Positions 41,660 through 53,600 of a stretch of 64,000 nt of DNA are shown here, piece after piece. How positions within the stretch are numbered: the stretch's first letter is position 1; every line of letters begins with the position of its first letter. The stretch lies in the NCBI GenBank assembly GCA_035041965.1, contig JAPYMA010001443.1, forward strand, positions 1-64,000, in the 5' to 3' direction. The notes beneath the pieces were generated by a model that ran no database searches, was not told the DNA's origin, and was given only the letters and a program-made list of their open reading frames with translations. Source of the stretch: Anisakis pegreffii (lineage: Eukaryota; Nematoda; Chromadorea; Rhabditida; Anisakidae). The translations under genes and the position numbers were made by a program.

Positions 41660-44600
41660 ATGAGCGATGTGTATCACTCAGGCTCGGGGGGATCTAAAGG
41701 CTTCCCCCCGGCGCCTTACGGTTATCCAATGCACTGTAATATGTCACGTGCCTTTCAAGAAATGACCGATGAGGAGCGAAAGTGCCTCGAGGAACGCAAA
41801 TATTGGTGTTTTCTTCTGTCCAGGTATCGAACAATTTCAATTTCAATTTTCTTCATTCTCTTCAATTATCTATGTATATGCTTCAATATTTTATTCCACA
41901 ATTGATTGACGTTTAATGTAAAATTCTCATCCTCAATGCAACATCCATCCATCGATATAAACCACAGTCAATCACTAGTCACAAAATTCATTAATGATAA
42001 CGTGTGTCAGTCGAAAAAAAAAGCCAAAGAAAAAAAAACTCACAACACAACATTTCATCAATCCGTCATTAATCACTTTCCTCACAGTCTTCTGGCATTA
42101 AATTATTCGTTAAATGAACAGAGAAAAGCTGATGTATACAGATTCGATCGATTTCTGAAACGTTCAATCAATAGTTTAGGTTAATGGCTCTTTGATCAAG
42201 CTTCATGTCTTGCACTTTTTAGTTTGTTTGATTAAGTTAGAAATGTAGACGAGACTAGCAATCATCTCATTCTCAATGGTGGTCCATGGATAATCTCCGT
42301 TTTTTTCTTTCTTTGGGAGGCGTAATACTCAGTTTCAACAGAAAAAAAGATGAACATAATGAAAAAATGCTCATTTTCAGCATAAATATAAGTGCGGAAA
42401 AAAGAAAACAATTCTGCCTGATTAAATCAGCGATTTTCACGATTCGTTGCTAATTAGTGAGATTCCATTCATCTCATCAGCTAATCCACTAAATTCAAAT
42501 GCGATCATGGAATGAAATTCCCAGAATCTTATCAACGAAACGTTGAAAAATGACAACTATGCACACACACACACAACAATGCATTAAGTTGATTGGCACA
42601 ATGCAGGAAAAGAGCTGATAATTAGGAATTTAAATGGAACGATGTGTTGTGTGTGTGTGTGCGAAACAAATGAACCGTTTTATCTAGATGAATTACGGTA
42701 TCTAATTTATGCAAACGATCTGTAAAAACCACTTGTTTCATGCATTAAGCGCTCTTCTCCAGTTCTAGCTAGCATCCTACATTCCATTCCCATTCATTTC
42801 CCACTTTCAAATCCGCAAACATTTCAGCAAAACATTACTCGTCTCTTCTTTTGTTCTGTTGAACAATGATGCCTCGGCAAGCAAAGCATTTCGCAAAATT
42901 AGTTGCATGCGTCTAATTGGCCTATTTGAATGCAGTTGTTATAAAACACTCTCGCCTAATAAGCGTTAGCGGATCTTGTTCTCCATTGCTTTCGTTTCGT
43001 ATCAATATGATACGAATTATCAAAAGCATTTTATTCGACTCAAAACACTAACAGCATCAATCGCTCATATATTCGATCCATCATGAGGCGTTGACATAAT
43101 TATTCACATCAGTCGCCATAATTATTCATTTGAATTGTCCAATCACAATTTCAGTCTCATATCTCAATTTCGCAAAATGCAGTGAACCATATGGAAAGAA
43201 ATGAAATTTTCAAAATCAATACTACTTAAATATCAAGAGAATAATGCAAAACAGAAGGAAACCTGGCTCAAAAATAGCTTTACTATTTATAAGTTCAGTT
43301 GAATTTGCCTTACTCATTCGGAAAAAAGCATGCGGAGAAATTAATTTCATCTCAGACAATAAACTGAAAATGTTTTCTGAATTATGACTAAACGGATCTT
43401 TAGCTGAGCATAAGATCAACTTATGTCTTCAATAAGTCAGGGAAATAATTCACTTTATTGGTTTATCAGAAATCAAATTCAGAGAATGTTATTAATTCAC
43501 TGAATTGAACACTTCCTTATACAACCTAAACTTTTTTCTTCTACTCTTTTCTCTAAGCTTTTCTTCTCTCTAATTGTCTCATACAGTGAATAACGTGACC
43601 GTATGGTTCAAGCAACATGTTATGAATTGCATTACTGTATTTGAAAATTTGATTTCACCTCGGTCAATAGACTGAAGGTAATAAACAATTGATTAGAAGT
43701 AATAAATAAAATAAGATCATTTATAGAAGAAATGAACAATTTCTCCCGATTACTTAAGCGAATCAGTTGGACATGCATTTGAATGCTCACAAACATACGA
43801 TCAAAACAAAACAATGAAAGCATGTGAATTGGCATTCATACTACTATTCACGTGTGGAAAATAAATTTCAGCATAGTAACGTTTTGTGTTTCGATGCTTT
43901 TGGTGGTGATGTGGAGGATAATAACACATTTGTTTTGTCAGCGACGAGAACGAGACGAACTTGAGGCGATACCCGAACAATTAGAGGTAATATTGTTGAT
44001 CTGTTGATCCAGTGTGTCCACGTCGTTTCCATTATCATAACATTCAGCAATCGCAAGTTATCGCTACACTCCATAACAGTTACAAATATGCATAGCAATG
44101 TTTACTAACTTCTTTACGGATGCCATTCAACAGCAGAAGGAGTTATGTTGCGGAAAACAATAAAGAAGTTAGTTGTAAATCCGATTGAAATCGAAGACTC
44201 ATATTGAATGGAGTGCGCAGTAAACCAGTGAACGTAATACTATGCAATAAATACTGCCAAGCAATAAAGCAAGCATTGTAAAATATTGAATGAGTAAACT
44301 CGCGATATCTTTTGATGAGAATAATCGCATCGTTTCGTTTTGCATTCACACATTAAAGCAGCAATTATTCAGCAACAGCGATATGCCGAGAAAGGAAACA
44401 TGCTATTCTTTCACAGAATTTTTATACTTTCTTCAGACAAAGACTATTGTTCGAATAAGGAACATGATTTTATTAGTGAGAAATGCTTTTCATGGAATAT
44501 GAAATCTATCGAATGTATCTTCTTTCTCGACGTTGTTGAGAATCGTTTCGTAGATCAATTCATTCACCAATTATACCAACTTGCAAACGGCTTGTAAAAA

Positions 44601-47600
44601 TATATGTTTCGAACAGTATTCCACTGAACTGAACGGATCTTGAAACATTTTTTGGAGTAGATGTGTGGGTTTGAATGCCGCTTGTGAATTCAAGGTGAAC
44701 GGAAAGAACGACTTACTGAAGAATGACGTGGACGGATTTGCGGTAAAACAAGAAGAGGTACAAATCGGTTGGATGACCGAGGCAAAAGATTGGGCTGGAG
44801 AGTTGATATCAGGGCAGAGTATGACCGGTCGAATTCTGGTTGTTCTCGTGTTCATTCTATCAATTGGCTCGTTGATCATCTACTTCTATGATGCATCTCA
44901 GTAAGTGCACATGTTTTCTCATCATCAGTACTGTTCAAATTGTCCCATTGATTAAGCTCATATTCGCAGATAACCATTCAATGCATCAGCTTTATTTTCC
45001 GCAGAAATTCTTCATTGCGTCGCACAGAATGGTTCATTTTTATTCAGATTCGTTGTCCAATCCAACTGATTTGTTCGTTTTTCGTGAGAGCAGCAACGCG
45101 TCATATTACATCATTGCATGAGCTTATTAGAGATTTATAAAAGCTCTTCGAACTGATTGAATGCACTGCGAGTGACATCATCCGCAAAAGGAAATGTCAC
45201 ATAAGGATATATTTATTTGACGCTTAGATTAGTGGAGGGTAGCTATCCTTTCATCCATAGGTATTATGTATGATCGACATTTAGTCGTGTTTTATTCATT
45301 AGGACGAAACTTTCAATTTCCATTCAGTTCGAGTGGAAACTGAACGAGTTTTGAAAAATTCCTTCTGATGAGCTGATGCTGCTGCTGCCGAATACGGTAA
45401 TGCAGTCGTGCATTCGTTGTGATGAGGATTATGGCCTGAAGAGGAAGGAAAGCACTCATAATAAGTGACTGCTGCTGGATTTAGGCAGTTTTCTGTGCAG
45501 AAATGTTGAACGCAGTTGATTGCACTTTCGAGTTATCAGAAGGGCAAACGGAGGAATGCGAACATAAATACGAAAGGAATGATGAATAAACAAAAACGGA
45601 TAAACTTATCCACTGAACGAATGCACACTTCCGAATACACCTAGGGAGCAGCCAAACACTCAAAATCAGCACAATTCTATGTGAATGTGAAGAATGCACT
45701 TCGGAAGTTTGTCGCAGAAAAAAGCGCATTTCTTGATTTTGCACAATGCAAAATGCAATTGGAAATTTTGATTTCCTTTATTTTTTACCCAATGCAAATA
45801 CAAATCGCTCTTCTCATGTGAATAATTCTCGAAATGTTACTGGTGACCATGAAAATATAATTGTCGGCATTCGACCCGTCCGCTAATTTCACAAGCATCC
45901 GCCTTCATCGAAATAACACTTGAATTCATAGTTGATCGCTCACACTAATCAGTGGTCATTTTATCCCAATTTTAACTCCATTTTATCTCCAATTCATAAT
46001 TGCTCGCTCAGTTTGCTGAAATCTATCAAATCGTTCTCTAGAACGAACTGGAATAATTATTGAGGGATTACGAATTCGGTTGAAAACAAATCCTTGAATG
46101 TAACTAATGAGTTATACGAATGAATGCATACTTGATTGTTGCAAAACAAATGAAAGTGCGCATGTAAAGGGCAGCGTCATTCGTGCTTTGAACAGAAGCG
46201 CAATTTTTACGGAAAAATAATGATAACAAGATTTCAAGTTCGCATATTGAATGCGAACTATTCAACTCCATCAAAACTTCAAATTTTTCAATGAGCTCAG
46301 AGAATTGTTTCGAATTTGAGAATTTCAACTTTGATTGTTTTTCTCGAATGATCATCATTTATCTCAAGTAGAGCAACTCATTTACCCAACAAAAAAAAAA
46401 CATTAATCATGTTTTTTTTCCAGTGAGCAAAATGATCACAAAGAAGAAAATTCTGGATGTTACAATCGTTCCTCCTTAGTGATACCATAAATATTCAGTT
46501 AGCTTAGGTGAGGAACAAACACCTGCGATCAGTATGAATTGCATCGAAATATATATATCAGCAGAACAGTTCGTATGAAAAAATTTAACCCGTAAATCAA
46601 CATCAATGGTTGAATTATTTATCATTATGATTTTAGTCCGAATTTCCAAGTGGAAACATGCGTGTCATGGTCAGACAGTCCATCGCAACAAATTGACCTT
46701 GGATTCAATATATTCTTCCTCATCTATTTCTTCATTCGTGTTCGTTTTTGAAGTTTTTTTTTCACATTTGTTTTGGTTTATTCACCAACTTTCAACCAGA
46801 TATTATCACCATCCTCGTTTTAATTTCAACTGGATACTATTATCTAAATCCAACACGTTCACCATTTGTGACCTCATATAAAATCTTTTACAATTGCAGT
46901 TTATTGCGGCTTCAGACAAAGTATGGTTTCTGTTAGAAGTGTACAGTTTTATTGACTACTTCACCATTCCTCCAAGTTTTGTTGCTATTTATTTGGAGCG
47001 CAATTGGTTAGGTGAGAATATGTTCGCACATTGTTTGATTTCAATTTCGCATGCACATTCCATTGTAATACGCCAATTCATTGAGTCAAATACCACGTGA
47101 ATTTGCTAAAAATACATACCTTCAATGATTCTATCAAAAATTATTACGCAATGAACTTCAAATTATCACAATCTGTTTGAAGATGATATTGTTCAAGCTT
47201 CCAAATGAAACGCCTACTCGTTTTTAATGATGTACGAGATTTTCTGGCCTCAAGTTCATTATTTTACTCGTTTTCACATTATCTTTTGTATTCCTCAAAG
47301 TATATCCATATGTTTGATATCCTTTTCAAGGACTTCGCTTCCTTCGTGCGCTCCGGCTAATGACAGTGCCGGATATTCTGCAATACCTCAATGTGCTCAA
47401 AACGTCTTCCTCAATCCGGCTCACTCAACTTCTTTCCATTTTCATTTCTGTTTGCCTCACAGGAGCCGGTTTTATTCATGTGGTTAGTTGTTGGCACGCA
47501 ACACTCAATACAGTCAATTCGATCTTCGCATTTTATCATCGCCAAAAAAAATCCCATAATCTATGAAAGTAGATATTATAAACGTATAATAGCTATTCGA

Positions 47601-50600
47601 AATTGCATTTTTCTCATCATAATCGTTTATTATCAGATCGCTACGGGCAATGAAAGAACATAAAAGAATCAGCGTGCAAGCCTCACAATACTGCTATTAT
47701 TATTTTTTTTCATCTAACGCTCTTTGTCTATCGCTGATTGTTTATGATTGGTATTCAGAAATAAAGGCTTTCTTTCGAGATTAGTTAGACGAAAACGAAA
47801 ACGAAACAGGCAAAATTGCATTTTTTTTCATCTAAGAATTATGCACGTCTTCGCTAAGAATCTGATTTAGAGATTTCAAGTAAAATCGCAAATAATTTCA
47901 ATGCATTCATGCTGGAGAATCAATTGTGTCGGATCAGTTACAATGGATAATCAGATTAATGAATTTCAGTTGGAGAACAGTGGTGATCCGTTCAAAAATT
48001 TTGCAAATACACATCGTATAACCTATTGGGATTGTGTTTATTTCCTTCTGGTTACTATGTCAACCGGTCAGTTCACTTCATTGCTGTAATCTAGAATATA
48101 AGATTTTTTGCAAACTTGAAATTGCTCTCTTCTTCGGCAAACTGCAGTGAATTTATTTCGAAAATCTGAACAGCTATATCACCGTCATGTGATTTAAAAA
48201 ACATAAGCCGAAAGGCAACAGAGGAGTTTAAAACCGATCGACTGATGAAAATGTTGATTTTTCGCGTGAATTCGAGCCACACCGATGTAGATGAATTTTT
48301 GCAATTGAAACAGATTACCTAACAGTGAGTAAATGCTGTACTGAAGTTTTCAAAAGGTCATTGATAAACAGTCATTATTGTCATGATTCGGCGAGCGCGT
48401 ATGGCTTCATTTCACGGTCGTAATGGATAGCAATGGTTCATTTGATGAGAATTGTGCCAAGAATGAGTAATCGTAGACAAATGTTTCAGTCGGATATGGT
48501 GATATATATTGTACAACGTTTCTTGGTCGACTTTTCATGGTGTTTTTCATTCTCGGTGGATTGGTCAGTTTATGAGTCGCCTCATTTTTAAAACCTTTGC
48601 ATCAAAAATTGATCAGAAATTGTCACGAAAACTGTCAGAGACGTTATTTTCGGTTAGTCAACCCAACGAATGATTTTTGTGGATGCGTTGCAGTGAGTGA
48701 TTATCGCTCATAACGAAAGATGAAATTCAAATGACTACAGGCAATGTTCGCAAGCTACGTACCCGAAATTGCTGATTTGATTGGTTCGAGACAGAAGTAT
48801 GGTGGAGAGTACAAAGGCGAACATGGGAAAAAGTTAGTTGCTCGCCGAATATTCCTTGAAATAGTTGAATCACAAGGCTGTATTATCTTATAATTAAGTA
48901 TTTCTTCGACTCCAAGCGTATGATCGAAAAAAAAGTTGGCTTAATGGTTGAATGTTAACCGTCCATTGAAGCGAGATCAATCAAAGCGATACGTTGTCAT
49001 TCGTTAAAATCCAATTTGATTGTTTTGAATGACTTGTTATTGTCTGTGATCATTCCTTGATCAAGTTACAATGAATATACATTGAACAGAAGTGCTATCA
49101 GCAAATGTTGCACTGAAGTTGAAAATAATCTGACGTTTGGTAGCCATCGTTTGTTTTAGCTATTGTCTAAAGTTAAGTCGGTTTCAATGAATCCATGGTA
49201 CTTGATAACATTGTCATGAATCATTTAAATACTGTCAGAAGTTCCTTATTTGAGGCGATCCCTACATCAAGGTACTAAGAATCAACGGTATTTGCAGGCA
49301 TATTGTTGTATGCGGGTACATAACTTACGAATCCGTGAGCCATTTTCTGCAAGATTTTTTGCACGAAGATCGAGAGGATGTCGATGTCGAAGTGGTCTTC
49401 CTTCACAGGTATTTCACCAAATTTTTGCGGTAGTTCGCTTTTCGTTTTGCCAACAAAGTTGAAATGATGAAGATCTGTTTCAGAGTGCCTCCTGATCTGG
49501 AACTCGAGGGATTGTTCAAGAGACATTTCACAAAAGTTGAATTCTTCACAGGAACCGTCATGGATTCCATAGATTTGTCGAGAGTTAAGGTAATATCGAT
49601 TTCAGTTCATTTCCTCATTTAAGATGTAAGATGATATGTTCATTGATTTCAAAATCACTATTGTGATAGGCGGCTGGCTCTTTAAACGCATTCATTCCTC
49701 ATACAAATAGCGAAAAATGAACTCTCAAAAAAAATTTTTGCTAATCGTAACCGAAATAAAATGAGGTGATGGATGATCTGCTGATGGAATGTGCAGATTG
49801 AAAAGTTAAAACAGGTTGATGAAGCAGACGCATGTTTGGTGCTGGCGAATAAGTACAGCAGTGATCCAGATGCCGAGGATGCGGCCAATATAATGCGTGT
49901 TATTTCAATCAAAAATTACAGTTCCGATATTCGTGTTATCGTGCAATTAATGCAGTATCACAATAAGGTTCGTCATTTGCGCATTGCTTTATCGTTTCAG
50001 TCGGTTACTACATGTTTTTGCTGATATTCAGTCACCTGCGGGTTATATTTCGAAGCTTTTCGAGTGCTAAGCAAGCGGTGACCATCAGCACCAATTTTGA
50101 TCGTTTCGTGAACACTTTGTGTAGCCTTATTAGTGATTAGATTCAGTTTCGGGTATAAACTGAAAATGAGGATGATATGTGCGATACAGCTTTTTTTCAA
50201 TTACTACTCAAATGGTTCACCACTTGGATGTGGTCTATTATTGTGTCATTTAAGGCATATTTGTTGAATATTCCGTCTTGGGACTGGCGTCGCGGCGACG
50301 ATGTCATTTGTTTGGCTGAACTGAAACTTGGCTTTATTGCTCAGTCGTGCCTGGCGCCTGGTTTCTCAACAATGATGGCGAATCTGTTCGCGATGCGATC
50401 CTTCAAAACGGTTCTTTTCATTCACTGTTAATTATATCTACTCTCTTCTCATTATTTGAAAAGGCGTTTGAATTAACAAAATCCATCTCCATATTTAAAA
50501 TCGCCGTTCGCAGACAAATCTGAATAATCCGATGCCATCGTCTTGTTTCTTGTCGTGTTGTGTCGTGTCGTGTCGTATATGTCCATTGTTGGTGTGTTCG

Positions 50601-53600
50601 TGTAAATTTGGGTCCGTTCGAAGAAGAGTGTAAAATGTTTTCAGTCACCACATACCCCCTCATGGCTCAATGATTATCTGCGTGGTGCAGGCATGGAAAT
50701 GTACACAGAAACACTTTCGCATTCGTTCGTCGCCATGACATTCCCCGAGGCGGCTGAGTTCGTTTTTGTATTTTCACATATGTCTCATTGCAACAACACT
50801 ATCATTTCAGCGATGATCTGTCGCGATTATATTTTATTCAGTCGAATCAGGGCACTTTTCTATCGCGGAACTGCTTGGCGCACATTTTTCATTGCAAAAA
50901 AAAAATCTGCAACATCAGAGTGCATCATACAATTCAGACTGACCAAGAATGAAACTCATCACTCACTGAATCGTAAAACTTTCATTTCATCCTCAGGCAG
51001 CCTAATGAAAGTCATCAGTTTTCATTTTTATTAACTCGTCGCATCAAATCAAACTGTAATTCAAATCATTCGTTGTTCTTCAAACAAACCCGATCAGTGT
51101 CCATTACTCTGTGTATCACCATCCTGGAAAAATCATGCAATTGCGAAATGAAATTTCACATTCATAACTCAGTGATTATGGAGCTACCCAATTCATGAAA
51201 TATTCCACGGAATATCCCGGAGATTTGATCTGTTTCAATGGAACGCGCAGATCGATTACAATGAGAAAAAATCTGTGTATTGAAAACAAGAAAACAAATT
51301 CTTTGTCTTATTCCAAATGTACACAGGAAAGTATTTCCGCCATTCATTTTGCTACGTTCTTACGTATCCGATTGTATCCCAACACGAATGTTCACTAATG
51401 GTTTGAAGCGAATTCTCGTATGCATTTTTTAATTTCGTCAGCTTATAATCTCTCCGAAAAGCAGCATCCGAATTGCAATGTACTCTCAAAATCAGTAAGT
51501 GAACAATTAATGAAACAAAACAAATGTTGCTAAAGAATGAAAGGCGGCCATACGATATTGTTTGAAGTCGTCTGATAATTGAGTGATTGATTGATTGACT
51601 GATAAAGTGCTCAAAACCTAATTGGAGGACTGAAGAGTGAATTTTCTTATGCGAACGAGAGCGACAACAATCTGCCATCGTTCATTGCACTCTCTTGAAG
51701 CTACTCACAAATGCACAAACTATCCAACAACAACAACAAAAAGACCAGGGATTTAGGCTTATTAGCATGAACAAACGCAAACGTCTTGTCTTCGTCACTA
51801 ATATTTCATTATTTGTCTCAACTAAATAAATCATTCCTCAATGTTTTTCTGTGTTAGTTCGTTGGCTCGTTTAAAATTTCTCGTCGTTTATGTTCTCCTC
51901 ACAAAACCGTTTGAACTATTGAAAATATTACATCATTCAAGAGGGTTCGTTTATCAGCTAAAAATTGATTGGTTTACTTTGTGAGAGGGCAATTTGTTAC
52001 GTTTTGTGTCTTTTGTGTTTCCCTCAGTAAATTAAGCATTTGTGCGTCGTCTAACACAACATTGTTATTTATTTAACACAACTTTAAGACGAACAACTAA
52101 CTTCCTCCGTTCCTCTAGCTTACATTTGTCAAGAAAGAGCACTGATTGAAGTGACCAATTTGCAATTGGTCACTTCAATCAGTGCTCTTTCTTGACGAAT
52201 CCAGAAATATTTGCTGATGAATTTTTCGCCGGAGAGCGCTAGCAATGCGTTAATATTCACGTAAGGACATTTGCGAGCTCCTGAATCGGTGAATTTCCAT
52301 TTCAAAAAGTTTTCACTCTCATCTTAACCATCTCTGTCGTTTCACTGAAGTCAGTGATTAAAAATTCCGAGGCTGTTTGGAATCATTTGAAAGAAAGCCT
52401 TCACAATCAGTTGATTTATTACTGACGAACCAAAAAACCTGCAATTACGTTAATAGGTGATACAACAAACGCATATGAATTTCAGTCAAGGCATACACCT
52501 GATTGGTTGAACCTTTACTTGTGTGGTGCAGGTATGGAAATGTATACAGACACCTTGTCGCATGGGTTCGTAGGAATGACCTTCCCGGAGGCAGCAGAGT
52601 AAGCCGCGAATGTAGCACTTTAGTGCTGTGTGTGTGTGTGATCTGTTTCGAGTGATGTGCCCAAAAAATAATCGCCAACATAATTTTCTGTCTTGTACAT
52701 TTTAATCACTCGGATTCGATGCTATACGAATGCAAAGAATCTCAATTTTCAAAATTGTCATGTGCTTATAATGATACTCAATTATACACGCATGGTTTCA
52801 TCGAGCATTTATCAGCGTGTACAATTGATATACCAATAGACGTGTGCTGTTTGAATCGCTAGAATGAGTGACACTCTAATCCTTGCAAATTCCTGTCACA
52901 AATGAGATCCAATTGCAATCGATGAACGACGCAGCAGATTCGAAACTAGCAATGTTGTGGAATGATTTTGCTGTGGCTAACAATCGGTACTTATCCAGAG
53001 CTGAAAAGCTTGTCAGTTAGGAGCAAAATCGTTGATCTGCTGTGCTTTTAGGTGTGCATTTACCTATAGAAGCATCTAGCATTCCATATTCATTTCAGAT
53101 GTAACATATGCACAATTTACGAGCACTAACTTCACTGATTCCATTGATGAAACTCGGTTTCAAGCATCTACACGTTTGGTCAAGAACATAATCGGCTATG
53201 AACACCACTAAGATAAAATTCATCTAGCGTCTGTGACTATGTGATCTTATTTTAGCTCTTACTCATGAGAATGTTTGCCTGAGTATTTAGGTAGATTTCC
53301 AGCTGTTTGGAGAACCTTGAAGTTGTTTTTCAGCACTTCTTTCAGCAGTTTTTCAATCATTCAGCTTATGCTAGTGACATCTGTTTCATATATAGGTTTT
53401 TCGCAGAAACTGAACCTCACTGTTTGATTCGCATGATAAGATCAAATACACAGATTCAAAATGTTTTGTGTTAAAACGTCTAACTTGAATCATACATACA
53501 CCAGATTTGAAAGGATTATTTAAATAGATTTGATTCCCAAATTCTGCACTTTTCAAAGGAACTAAGTCCTAATTGGCTTGACCAATATCACTACTGATGG

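Larger units (their letters stand above)
41660..47482 (+). other. slo-1: slo-1 exons 1-6: N-terminus, S0 and voltage-sensor S1-S5
   Basis: Exon 1 gives the cytoplasm-proximal motif [13 protein letters not shown]. Exon 2 carries S0 ([19 protein letters not shown]). Exon 3 carries [16 protein letters not shown] and S1 ([19 protein letters not shown]). The short exon 4 (46637-46739) encodes HPNFQVETC and S2 ([14 protein letters not shown]). Exon 5 carries S3 ([16 protein letters not shown]). Exon 6 carries S4 ([19 protein letters not shown]) with its spaced arginines, and S5. Introns 1 to 3 are the longest in this half (2.0, 0.7 and 1.7 kb). Confidence 0.94.

Noticed and set aside
45300..45370. 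Candidate slo-1 exon 4 reading ...[11 protein letters not shown]
   Set aside because: A stop follows quickly and the phase does not fit exon 3. The true exon at 46637-46739 reads NFQVETC and S2 perfectly.
46431..46490. Candidate slo-1 exon after TTTTCCAG reading [13 protein letters not shown]
   Set aside because: It reaches a stop after 22 codons and has no similarity to the S1-S2 loop.
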